A stretch of DNA of 20,846 nucleotides from Eubacteriales bacterium. Its GTDB lineage: Bacteria; Bacillota_A; Clostridia; Christensenellales; Aristaeellaceae. Shown here piece by piece: positions 8,601 to 15,930 of the stretch. Location of the stretch: the NCBI GenBank assembly GCA_028692205.1, contig JAQUXV010000011.1:1-20846 (forward strand), given 5' to 3'. A program made the position numbers and the translations under genes. The notes beneath the pieces are model-generated. The model saw only the letters and a program-made list of their open reading frames with translations. It was not told the origin of the DNA and searched no databases. How positions within the stretch are numbered: the first letter of the stretch is position 1; every line of letters begins with the position of its first letter.

Positions 8601-8923
8601 CGGAACGAAAAAGCGCCTATTTGTCTTGCCTCCTGCCGGTTCCGATTGGGAATGTTTTATCACCTTAAAGCTAAACCGGCGCCTGTTTTTCGTTAAGGTA
8701 TTATTGACCGAAAATGGATTATCTTTACCCCCGCTAATCTAAAAGCCTCTTACAGGCCGAAACAGACGCGAGGGAAACGAGAAAGGAAGAACGCGTGCGG
8801 CGTCGAGTGGAATTTTCGTCAGGCCGGGCTGATGGAATCCGAAGGAATAGCAGCGCTATTTCGAGGATGACAGCGGCTCGGGATGGCGGAAATAACACCG
8901 TCGACGTTCGTGGAATTCATTTC

Positions 8924-9532
8924 TCATTTCCCGATTGCTATTTCAGTAGGCTGGATCATCAACTCACAAGCCCCGTCGATTAAATGATCCATTGCCTTGC
9001 CGTAGTTTTCGCCGACCTGCGAGGTAACCAGCAGGGACAGCATCAGAATCCGGATAGCCGCGTACACCTCGCCCTCCGGCACGGCGGGCTTTACGCGCGC
9101 CTGCTCCATCAGGCTTCGGATAAAATCCTCATTGCTCTGGTAATGATCTCGCAGCAGCTTTTCCGGCAGCTTGCGCAGCATAAAAGGCAGATCGTCCCGG
9201 CAGAAGCCGACGATGGAATGCTCCCGCATGGCGCGCCACGCGATTTTGAGCATCAGCGCCGCACGGCCGCGCGGAGGCAGCTTCTCGTTTTCCGCCAGCG
9301 CCTGCGTTACCTGCCGGGATATTTCGGCATGCCACTGCTCCAGCATTTCCAGAAACAGATGCTCCTTGCTGGAATAGAACTTGTAAAACGCGCCTTTGGA
9401 AATCCCGGCTTCCGCGGCCAGCTCGTCCACAGTGGTCTTTCGCATCCCCTTGAGGGTCGCATGGCGTCCCGCGGCCTGCAGGAGAGCGGTAATAATACTG
9501 CTTTTTTCTTTGTCGCTAAAGCTTACTGCCAT
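8924..9532 (-). CDS. TetR/AcrR-family transcriptional regulator
   Basis: The 202-aa protein has an N-terminal TetR DNA-binding domain; the helix-turn-helix is at about 33-60 (TTVDELAAEAGISKGAFYKF, then YSSKEHLF), highly typical. The all-helical C-terminal part (about 65-195) would bind a ligand and dimerise; its ligand is unknown. The start is ATG with GGAGGG close upstream. It is the last gene of the ABC export operon, 65 bases after the adaptor gene, so it probably controls that operon, including its own synthesis, by binding near the promoter at about 13750. A short palindrome CATAC-C-GTATG (13713-13723) lies between that promoter and the first start codon and is a possible but unproven operator. 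Confidence 0.93.
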   Translation of the reverse strand: MAVSFSDKEKSSIITALLQAAGRHATLKGMRKTTVDELAAEAGISKGAFYKFYSSKEHLFLEMLEQWHAEISRQVTQALAENEKLPPRGRAALMLKIAWRAMREHSIVGFCRDDLPFMLRKLPEKLLRDHYQSNEDFIRSLMEQARVKPAVPEGEVYAAIRILMLSLLVTSQVGENYGKAMDHLIDGACELMIQPTEIAIGK

Positions 9533-9597
9533 ACGGTTCCCTCCAATTATTTTTCTGATACCGCCTGATTTTTTGGTTCGATCAGCCCAACAGCTGA

Positions 9598-10662
9598 TTA
9601 TTGCTCCGGCAGGTATACGGAGGCCGAAGCCCCCAACAGGGCGCTGCCGCGGGGAATGGAGACATGCACGGTAAAGTACGCGGCGTTCTGCCTGGTTACG
9701 CCGAGCTGCGAAATTTGGGTTACGGTGCCGGTGATTACGCTACCTTCGTTCACATCCAGCGTTACAGGCAGCATGTCGCCCACCTTGAGCGTGCCCATAT
9801 CCACCTCGTCCACGTCCGCCACGACCTCAATCTCGTCGGTCAAATCCACCCGGCAGAGCAATTCGCCCTTCCACACCTGCTGCCCGGGGGAAACCGCCAC
9901 GGTTTTCACAGCGCCCTCGCAGCCGCTGACAACCGTATCCCCGTACGCGAGGGGAGACGCGTCCGCGCTCACGAAGGAGGCCAGCAGATCGCCGCTTTTT
10001 ACGGCGTCGCCCTCCTGCACGTATACCTTCGCCGCGCGGCCGGAGGCGGACACCAGCACCGGGTCGCGGCGGGTAACTGTGCCCTTGCCCACGCAGGTCT
10101 TGGTGGCGTAACTGTCCTCCCGGTATAGGGTTACGGACGCGTTCAGGTCAAAATCGCCGTCCAGTACATCCACCGTGTAATCTTTGCCGTTCACCGCCAC
10201 CACGCGGCCCTCGCCCTCGTCCCCGTTGGTGCCGGAGGTTTTGAAGTACAGCGTTTCGCCAAGGTGGAGGAGCTTATTGTCGTTGTCGTTAGCCGCGCCC
10301 GCGGTGGACGCTTCCACCCGGTATTCGACCGTGGGTTCGATGCCGAACACCGCGCCATAGCGGCCCATGGCAGAAGCCGCGTCGTCCCCGGCGGCGATAA
10401 AAACCGCCTTCACCACGCCATCCTCCGGCGCGTAAACATCGCCGGTTACGTAGGTGAACAGCACATCGCCCTCGCCGACGGCGTCGCCGCTTTCCAGGTC
10501 GAACGATTGAAGCGTGCCGCTGTAGGGCGCGGTGATATCGGTAAACGCGGTCGCGGCCACCACGCCGTCCGCAATGGGGCGGCCGGTAAGGTCGGTGGAG
10601 GCCAATGCCGGCGTAACCGCCAGCAAACAAAGAACCATCAAAAGAATAAACCACTTTTTCAT
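9598..10662 (-). CDS. Secreted efflux adaptor (HlyD/MacA-like periplasmic-adaptor family)
   Basis: The 354-aa exported protein has a classic signal peptide (MKKWFILLMVLCLLAVTPALA, cleavage after ALA expected). It then has two lipoyl/barrel-sandwich-like halves: DITAPYSGTLQSFDLESGD at about 43-61, and a second half with SASGRAAKVYVQEGDAVKSG and SGCEGAVKTVAVSPGQQVWKG. A beta-barrel region follows (EIEVVADVDEVDMGTLKVGD). The predicted long coiled-coil hairpin of Gram-negative MacA is not evident, which fits a Gram-positive export system. I use the ATG at 10662 with AAGGAG 9 bases upstream; a TTG at 10671 would touch the ribosome site. It lies 22 bases after the permease gene. It likely works outside the membrane with the ABC permease; the cargo is unknown. 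Confidence 0.85.
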   Translation of the reverse strand: MKKWFILLMVLCLLAVTPALASTDLTGRPIADGVVAATAFTDITAPYSGTLQSFDLESGDAVGEGDVLFTYVTGDVYAPEDGVVKAVFIAAGDDAASAMGRYGAVFGIEPTVEYRVEASTAGAANDNDNKLLHLGETLYFKTSGTNGDEGEGRVVAVNGKDYTVDVLDGDFDLNASVTLYREDSYATKTCVGKGTVTRRDPVLVSASGRAAKVYVQEGDAVKSGDLLASFVSADASPLAYGDTVVSGCEGAVKTVAVSPGQQVWKGELLCRVDLTDEIEVVADVDEVDMGTLKVGDMLPVTLDVNEGSVITGTVTQISQLGVTRQNAAYFTVHVSIPRGSALLGASASVYLPEQ

Positions 10663-10684
10663 CCTGTACAACTCCTTTTTTGCG

Positions 10685-13009
10685 TCACTCGACGCTTTTT
10701 AAGGCTTCCACCATGTCGATAGCGCGCACCTTGCGCGTCAGCAGCCGCTCGATGAGGACGCTGAACAGGCATGTGATAACCGTCGCCACGGCAAGGGTGT
10801 AGGGGGTCACGCTTGCGGTAAACACGTTGTTTTCCGAATGCACAGCGCTCAGCACCGCCTGCGTAAGCCAGATGCCGGGGAAAATGCCAAGCGCCGCGCC
10901 CAGCAGCGTAATCAGGTTGTTTTCCCGCATCATCAGCTTTCGGATCTCCTTCTGGTGATACCCCAGCACCTTAAGCGTCGCGTAATCCCGCGTGCGCTCG
11001 GTGAAATTAATCAGTCCCATGTTGTAGCTGATCACAAAGGCCAGCCCCAGCGCCGCGCCGTACATCAGGTTGAATACGGCGGTGGTGGAATCCATAATGG
11101 TCATTGTTTGGCGGTATTGGTCGCCCGGCTCTTTAAAGCTGCTAACCTCGTCCATTTCCGCCAGCCTGTGGCGGGTGAGCGCCGTAGGGCTCTTTATCAG
11201 GAGCGCCGTCGGCATGAATTTGCCTTTGTGCTGCGCCTCCCACAAATCGCTGGAAATGAATACGTTCTGTCCGATATTGGTTTCGTATACCGTGCTCACG
11301 GTGAAACGCAGGGGCCGGTCGTCCCCCGGCAGCCATATTTCCACCGAATCGCCCGCGGCGATGCCCGTCACCTCCGAAAGCTTGCAGCTTACGGCGACGC
11401 CGTTCTCCGGCAGCGGCACGACCGCGTTGTTTTTGCCCAACCGCAGCAATTGCTGATCCGGCTCCAGCACATTCATGACCACGGTACGGGAATCGCCGCC
11501 AAAGCGCAGGCTGACGCTCTTTTCCATTACGCCTTCAATCCGCTCGGCTTCCAGGCGGCTTTGATAGCCGGAAAGCGTTCCGGCGGTCGAATCCAGATCG
11601 GCGCGCAGGTCGTAGCCCACGGTGCCATAATAATAATCGCCGATCGAAGCTTTAATAGAATCCTGCAGGCCCATGGCGCAGATGATGAGCATGTTGCAGC
11701 AGAGGATGCCCACCATGGCGACAACCATGCGGCCCTTGCTGCGGGCAATATTTCGCACTACCATTTTCCAATTGAAGGAAAACTTGTGCCACAGGCTTTT
11801 CCAGTTTTCCAGCAGTATGCGGCTGCCATCCTTTGGAGGCTTGGGGCGCAGCAGTGCAGCAGGCATTTCCTGCGCCTGCTTATGGAACGCGTACAGGCAG
11901 ATCAGCACGCTCAGCAGCACCATCAGCGCCGTCATCCCCCAGGAGGGCAGCGAGATGGGCGCGCGCAGTTTTTGCGGCAGTATGTAGTACGGCGCATCCA
12001 TGGCGTACAGCACATCCGGCAGGGTATACCGGCCGACGATCAGCCCCAGCAGCGCGCCGAACAGCGAAGGCACGAACGCGTAAGCGAGATAATGCCTGCG
12101 AATCTGGCGGCGATTGTAGCCCAGCGCTTTCAGCGTGCCCATCTGGATGCGCTGGTTTTCAATCATACGCGTCAGCGTGGTCAGCACGATCATCGCGGCC
12201 ACACCGAAGGCGAGCACCGGAAACACATAGGTCAGATTCTTAAACAGTGAAACTTCCGTGCGCGTGCGCTGCGTGCTGGGTTGGGTTTTCTGCGTTAAAA
12301 TCAGCGCTTCCGGCAAAAGCGCCTGAATGTCGCTCTCAATCGCCGTGTTTTCCGCGCCGGGCTCGGTTTTAACCAGCACTTCGTTGAACGGCAGAAAATC
12401 CACCGCGTTCCAGCTGATGATCGCAAATCCGTAATGCTCGGGGTCGGGCGTTACGTCCTTGGCGGTAATCACATGCTCGGCGGAAAGCGCAATGCCGCGA
12501 ATGACGAAGGTCATCTCCGTGCCTTCCACGTCCAGCTTCAGGCTGTCGCCTACCGCCAGCCCGTGCGCCTCGGCAAACTGCTGCCCCAAAAGGCAGCCGC
12601 GCCGGTCGGAGCTTTGCAGCGCTTCCCCCTCCCGCACCAGCGGAACGTTGATTTGCGGGTCGCCCTGATACGCATGCACTTCCAGCGATACGTCGTCGCC
12701 CAAATCCGGTGCGTCCATCTCATCCGTAAAACGGGCCTGAACCGCCGCCACGCCGCGAAGGTTTGAAAGGCTGTCCAGATCGGACTTGGAGGCAGACGTA
12801 ACGTTGACCCAGAAATCCGCCAGATTGGACTGGGTATAATACGTTTCGGCGGAAAGGTCGATCATCCGCCACGTTCCATCCAGCCCGCTGTATACCCAGG
12901 TGCCCAGCGCACACAGCAGCACAATCGCCACAAACTGCATGGCGGAATGGCCCATATCGCGCCAGAGTTTTTTACGCAGGGCCGTCAAACGGCGGCGATT
13001 GACTACCAT
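10685..13009 (-). CDS. ABC transporter permease, FtsX/MacB-like, duplicated
   Basis: The 774-aa membrane protein has two FtsX-type modules. The hydrophobic segments seen are near residues 20-43, 262-283, 310-333, 352-375, 423-446, 645-668, 700-722 and 735-757. A large extracytoplasmic domain follows the first and the fifth segment. The sequence IENQRIQMGTLKALGYNRRQI and its counterpart FTERTRDYATLKVLGYHQKEI mark the coupling helices that contact the ATPase. The ATG at 13009 overlaps the ATPase stop by 7 bases (ATGGTAG), with GAGGAAA upstream, so the two are translationally coupled. The family includes lipoprotein or peptide exporters and peptide-sensing resistance pumps; the substrate cannot be assigned here. 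Confidence 0.93.
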   Translation of the reverse strand: MVVNRRRLTALRKKLWRDMGHSAMQFVAIVLLCALGTWVYSGLDGTWRMIDLSAETYYTQSNLADFWVNVTSASKSDLDSLSNLRGVAAVQARFTDEMDAPDLGDDVSLEVHAYQGDPQINVPLVREGEALQSSDRRGCLLGQQFAEAHGLAVGDSLKLDVEGTEMTFVIRGIALSAEHVITAKDVTPDPEHYGFAIISWNAVDFLPFNEVLVKTEPGAENTAIESDIQALLPEALILTQKTQPSTQRTRTEVSLFKNLTYVFPVLAFGVAAMIVLTTLTRMIENQRIQMGTLKALGYNRRQIRRHYLAYAFVPSLFGALLGLIVGRYTLPDVLYAMDAPYYILPQKLRAPISLPSWGMTALMVLLSVLICLYAFHKQAQEMPAALLRPKPPKDGSRILLENWKSLWHKFSFNWKMVVRNIARSKGRMVVAMVGILCCNMLIICAMGLQDSIKASIGDYYYGTVGYDLRADLDSTAGTLSGYQSRLEAERIEGVMEKSVSLRFGGDSRTVVMNVLEPDQQLLRLGKNNAVVPLPENGVAVSCKLSEVTGIAAGDSVEIWLPGDDRPLRFTVSTVYETNIGQNVFISSDLWEAQHKGKFMPTALLIKSPTALTRHRLAEMDEVSSFKEPGDQYRQTMTIMDSTTAVFNLMYGAALGLAFVISYNMGLINFTERTRDYATLKVLGYHQKEIRKLMMRENNLITLLGAALGIFPGIWLTQAVLSAVHSENNVFTASVTPYTLAVATVITCLFSVLIERLLTRKVRAIDMVEALKSVE

Positions 13010-13704
13010 GCGATTTCCTCCACCTTCGCCGGGTTCGGGTTAACGGTGTTCTCGGCGATTTTGCCGCTGCGCATGCGGATAACCCGGTCGCCGAGCGCCG
13101 CGATGTTAGCGTTGTGGGTGATGATGACGACCGTGGTGCGATAGGTTTTGCTGACCTGTGTCAGCAGCTCCAGCACCTGCTCGCCGGTTTTGCTGTCCAG
13201 CGCGCCGGTGGGTTCGTCGCACAGCAGCAGCGCCGGGTTCTTGCACAGCGCCCGCGCGATGGACACGCGCTGCTGCTCGCCGCCGGAAAGCTGTGCGGGA
13301 AAGTTGTTCATCCGGTTTTCCAGCCCCACCTGTTTGAGCACCGTTTCGGGGTCGAGGGACTTGGGGCACACCTGCCGAGCCAGCTCCACGTTTTCCAGCG
13401 CCGTCAGGCTGGGCATAAGGTTGTAAAACTGGAACACAAAGCCCACGTCCAGCCGCCGGTACTCGGTCAGCTGCGGCGAACGCATCCGGGTGATCGTTTT
13501 TTCGCCGACCCGGATTGTGCCGCCCGTCGCCTTGTCCATGCCGCCCAACAAGTTCAACACCGTGGTTTTGCCCGCCCCGCTGGGGCCAAGCACCACGCAA
13601 AGCTCGCCCTGTTCGATGCCGAAGGTTACGTGGTCCGCCGCGTGTACCGCGGACGCGCCGACGCCGTAATCTTTACAAACCTGATCGAAAGAGATATAGC
13701 TCAT
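13003..13704 (-). CDS. ABC transporter ATP-binding protein, LolD/MacB type
   Basis: The 233-aa ATPase subunit of the exporter has every catalytic motif: Walker A GPSGAGKT (40-47), Q-loop at Q92 ([16 protein letters not shown]), signature LSGGEQQR (139-146), Walker B LLLCDEP (159-165) followed by TGALDS, and the switch histidine H197 (IITHN). The start is set at ATG 13704 because GGAGG lies 5 bases before it; an upstream ATG at 13716 has no ribosome site. It is the first gene of the operon and is preceded by a strong promoter. Confidence 0.96.
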   Translation of the reverse strand: MSYISFDQVCKDYGVGASAVHAADHVTFGIEQGELCVVLGPSGAGKTTVLNLLGGMDKATGGTIRVGEKTITRMRSPQLTEYRRLDVGFVFQFYNLMPSLTALENVELARQVCPKSLDPETVLKQVGLENRMNNFPAQLSGGEQQRVSIARALCKNPALLLCDEPTGALDSKTGEQVLELLTQVSKTYRTTVVIITHNANIAALGDRVIRMRSGKIAENTVNPNPAKVEEIAW

Positions 13705-13747
13705 GTCCGCCTCCATACCGTATGACTATATTTACTGTTTCGGTCAC

Positions 13748-13776
13748 GTTATAACACACCTGTTTTTACTTGTCAA
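13748..13776 (-). promoter_or_regulatory. Strong promoter of the ABC-tetR operon
   Basis: On the minus strand, perfect TTGACA (13771-13776) is spaced 17 bases from TATAAC (13748-13753). Transcription should begin near 13741, some 37 bases before the ATPase ATG. The -10 lies in the palindrome GTTATAAC. A small inverted repeat CATAC-C-GTATG (13713-13723) follows and might be a repressor site. Confidence 0.8.
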
Positions 13777-13820
13777 CCGACAGACCCTCAAACCGCAAGT
13801 ATTTTTGGGGCCGAAAAAGA

Positions 13821-13840
13821 AAAACGCGCTCTGAAAGCGC
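13821..13840 (-). terminator. Small intrinsic terminator upstream of ABC operon promoter
   Basis: Read on the minus strand, the stem GCGCT-TTCAG-AGCGC (13840 to 13826) is followed by GTTTTTCTTTTT. The stem is only 5 bp but the T tract is good. It lies 240 bases beyond the dnaN terminator and so would act on a different transcript or as backup. Confidence 0.5.
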
Positions 13841-14079
13841 AAAATAAAGCCAATTTTACGGAGTAGGCCCGACTTGTAAAGAAGCATGAGACGGTGTGCC
13901 TGCCTACTGTCAGGCCGATAACGAAGCGGAAATTTTGAGATATACATCCTCTTTCTTCGAGAAAACGCGCTATCTCCGGCCCGAAAAGCAAACAGGCGAC
14001 CGGAAAGGCGTAAAAATCGCCCAAAATCGATTTTTTCAGTGCAAACGGATTATTTGGACGCTCGTAGTTGTGAAAGCGC

Positions 14080-14135
14080 AAAAAAACCGCATGGAGGCGT
14101 TCGCGTACCGTAACGTACGAACGCCTCCATGCGGT
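14080..14135 (-). terminator. dnaN rho-independent terminator
   Basis: This is an 18-bp perfect stem (14118-14135 with 14086-14103), with a 14-base loop, followed on the minus strand by seven T residues (14086-14080). It begins 76 bases after the dnaN stop. It is a textbook intrinsic terminator and shows that dnaN is not co-transcribed with the genes to its left. Confidence 0.93.
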
Positions 14136-14211
14136 ATAAGCGGCAACGCAGACCGATTAGCCGCGGAAATCCGGCAGAATCGTCTGTTTACGCCGTTTGT
14201 GAATCGTTTTC

Positions 14212-15330
14212 TCAGTTGGCTACCCGCACGGGCAGCACAAGGTACAGGTATTCGTCGCCTTCCACGGGGGAAACCACGCAGGGGCTGACGTTGGTGTTCA
14301 TGGAGAGCATACAGCACTCGTCGTCGATATTCTTGATGACGTCGCTGATGTAGCGGGCGTTGAAGGCGATTTCAATCTCCTCGCCTTCCAGATGCACGCT
14401 CAACTCCTCCAGCACGTCGCCGATCTCGCTCATGGAGGTAATTTGCAGCACGTCGCCGGAAGCTTTCATGCGAACAAGGTTGTTTTTGCCTTCGCGGGCC
14501 ATCAGCGAAGCGCGTTCAATGGCGTCGCTCAGCTCGTTGCGCTTCACGGTGATGCGCGTAAGCCATTTTTCCGGCAGAATCTGGCGATAGTTAATGTATT
14601 CGCCCGCCAAAAGGCTGGTCAGCATCGTCGTATTGCCGATGATCGCCATCAGGTGGGAGCCGTCCATATGGAAGGTCAGCATCGCGTCCTCGCTGTCGTC
14701 CATAATGCGGCTCATTTCGCCCATCACATGGCCGGGGATGATGGCTTTCACGGTTGAATTTCCTTCCGGAAGCACAAAATCGCCGTGCATCCGCTGCAGC
14801 GCAAGGCGGAACCCATCCAAACCGACCAACCGAAGCTCCGTTTTGGTTACTTCCATCAGGCAGCCGGTAAGCGTTTGGCGGCTTTCCTGCGACGCGATGG
14901 CGAACACCACCCGGCTGATCATCTCTTTCAGCCGCTTCTGGGGCACATGCAGCGCGTGCGTGTTGATGAGATCCAGCGTTTTGGGGAACTCGGTCACAGG
15001 TAGCCCCGTAAGCGTGGAACGGCTGGACGCGCAGCGAATGGTGGTAACGCGTTTGTCGTTCATCTGGATGCTCACAACGCCTTCCGGCAATTTACGGGCA
15101 ATTTCGGTAAAAAGGCGGCCAGGCAGCAGCACTTCGCCGGCCTCGTCCACCTGCGCGCGTACGCGGGTGTAAATGGTTAAGGAACCGTCCGTACAGGTGA
15201 GGGTGATTTCGTCTTCTCCCGTGGTAAGCTTCACGCATTCCAATACCTGGGTGGCCGGCCGCGCGCTGAGCGCGCGCGTCGCGTTTACCAGGCCGGTGAT
15301 CAGTTCCTGAGAGGAACATTGCAGTTTCAA
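14212..15330 (-). CDS. dnaN: DNA polymerase III beta subunit (sliding clamp)
   Basis: The 372-aa protein forms the ring that tethers DNA polymerase III to DNA and recruits other replication proteins. Its length is standard. All three clamp domains are recognisable: domain 1 begins MKLQCSSQELITGLVNATRAL, with GEVLLPGRLFTEIARKLP; the middle domain has SRQTLTGCLMEV and LVGLDGFRLALQ; the last contains SLMAREGKNNLVRM, then IEIAFNARYISDVI. The C-terminus YLYLVLPVRVAN corresponds to the conserved LP(M)R end. The start is TTG at 15330, with GGAGG 8 bases upstream; no ATG fits. It is bounded by a strong terminator downstream and by DnaA boxes upstream. Unlike the common arrangement, dnaA is not upstream and recF/gyrB are not downstream. 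Confidence 0.97.
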   Translation of the reverse strand: MKLQCSSQELITGLVNATRALSARPATQVLECVKLTTGEDEITLTCTDGSLTIYTRVRAQVDEAGEVLLPGRLFTEIARKLPEGVVSIQMNDKRVTTIRCASSRSTLTGLPVTEFPKTLDLINTHALHVPQKRLKEMISRVVFAIASQESRQTLTGCLMEVTKTELRLVGLDGFRLALQRMHGDFVLPEGNSTVKAIIPGHVMGEMSRIMDDSEDAMLTFHMDGSHLMAIIGNTTMLTSLLAGEYINYRQILPEKWLTRITVKRNELSDAIERASLMAREGKNNLVRMKASGDVLQITSMSEIGDVLEELSVHLEGEEIEIAFNARYISDVIKNIDDECCMLSMNTNVSPCVVSPVEGDEYLYLVLPVRVAN

Positions 15331-15352
15331 ATGATTCGCCTCCGTCTACCGG

Positions 15353-15407
15353 ATGGTAGTAGTATTATATTCTATATTACCGCAGTAGCAGTAGGGCCTG
15401 TGGAAAC
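15353..15407 (-). other. Basal unwinding-like element: DnaA box, GC run, DnaA-trios, AT-rich tract
   Basis: On the minus strand the order is GTTTCCACA (15407-15399), GC-rich GGCCC, then CTACTGCTACTG, followed by AT-rich TAATATAGAATATAATACT and another TACTACTAC. The complementary strand read 3' to 5' from the box is GAT GAC GAT GAC, which resembles the DnaA-trio element of Firmicutes origins. It lies directly before dnaN, as in Bacillus subtilis. The trio match is partial (every second trio is GAC). Confidence 0.7.
15364..15369 (-). promoter_or_regulatory. Possible dnaN -10 element
   Basis: A perfect TATAAT on the minus strand lies 34 bases before the dnaN TTG, inside the AT-rich tract of the putative unwinding element. 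No good -35 stands at the right distance, so this is tentative. Confidence 0.35.
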
Positions 15408-15637
15408 CGAGGAAAACGCTGTTTTTTGTTCTGTGGCTTAAAAAAACCCCTATGGAAAGAATGTGGATGCGCGGTTGATTTTCCGCTGGTTTTCCATCGT
15501 GCGGCGAAAGGCCGGCACGTTATAAAGTTCATACCTTGATCTTTTCTCTGCCGAAAGCCCCAAATCCTGCAATTTGGGAGGGCGTTTCCGCCACATTTTT
15601 CCCCTCCGGGGGAGAAATACGAGGAGTGACGCACCGG

Positions 15638-15646
15638 TTATCCACA
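15638..15646 (+). other. Consensus DnaA box
   Basis: TTATCCACA matches the consensus DnaA box exactly. It is the strongest box in the region and pairs head-to-head with the minus-strand box 12 bases further on. Confidence 0.8.
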
Positions 15647-15657
15647 CTTTCCACGTC

Positions 15658-15666
15658 TGTGGAAAA
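15658..15666 (-). other. DnaA box, one mismatch
   Basis: TTTTCCACA on the minus strand differs from the consensus at one position allowed in TTWTNCACA. It lies 11 bases after the perfect plus-strand box. Confidence 0.7.
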
Positions 15667-15930
15667 AGTACCTGTGGTTTTTCCCGCCTGTATTCCATAA
15701 GGGCTGCGGCTGTACGCCCTCATTTCTTCCACACGGTTTTCAATAATACGGACCCGGAAAAAGCGTGCCAAAATCTTCGCGCCTGCCGCGGCACGGCAGG
15801 GCCGATTCGGGGCCGAAATGACGGGCGACAGGGTTATTATCCAGCGGCGATTTTTGCCTGAACCGCCCGCGCTCCGCAGCAGCAGCCGCAAAGCGGTTTA
15901 AGGTAATTTTTGCTCGCTTTCAGCGCGGGG

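Larger units (their letters stand above)
8490..8923. other. 434-base gene-free stretch between pyrH and tetR
   Basis: Apart from the pyrH promoter and a 13-bp hairpin, I see no convincing gene here. A GTG-started frame on plus from 8795 has a ribosome-site-like AAGGAAG in front, but it runs into the antisense of tetR and resembles no family I know. The segment 8750-8905 has small complementary pieces (for example AATAGC-AGC-GCTATT near 8845-8859). No known riboswitch or RNA core was recognised. Confidence 0.5.
13717..14211. other. 495-base intergenic region: two terminators and a promoter
   Basis: Between dnaN and the ABC operon there is a strong dnaN terminator (14080-14135), then about 240 bases with no recognisable gene, then a second, smaller terminator (13821-13840), then the ABC operon promoter. 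The frames that cross it have no ribosome site and no family resemblance. The middle stretch may carry a short RNA (see findings). Confidence 0.6.
15350..15845. other. oriC: Putative chromosomal replication origin (oriC)
   Basis: The 600-base non-coding region between dnaN and the LCP gene carries a cluster of DnaA-box-like nonamers. There is one perfect TTATCCACA (15638-15646, plus) and one single-mismatch TTTTCCACA (15658-15666, minus). Two-mismatch relatives lie at 15399-15407, 15432-15440, 15462-15470 and 15673-15681 (minus) and at 15725-15733 and 15837-15845 (plus). A DnaA-trio-like, AT-rich segment lies at the dnaN end. Small inverted repeats occur at 15559-15578 and 15782-15800. Genes point away on both sides apart from the LCP gene, as expected at an origin. 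Firmicutes origins usually adjoin dnaA, which is absent here. Confidence 0.72.

Noticed and set aside
8704..8713. TTGACCGAAAA shared with the ABC promoter region (GTGACCGAAAC)
   Set aside because: The match is ten bases, not palindromic and on the opposite strand; it is probably chance rather than a shared TetR operator.
8740..8905. Riboswitch or T-box leader
   Set aside because: I looked for T-box (GGGTGG..CCGCG), M-box, lysine, FMN, cobalamin, guanidine and THF cores and found none; the nearest plus-strand gene is also too far away.
8795..8983. 62-aa plus frame with GTG start after AAGGAAG
   Set aside because: A third of it is antisense to tetR, its composition is not protein-like, and no family is recognised; kept only as part of the unexplained stretch.
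10838..12250. 470-aa open frame on plus
   Set aside because: It lies wholly antisense to the ABC permease, which has clear FtsX motifs; the plus frame is low-complexity, rich in R, H and Q, with no family resemblance.
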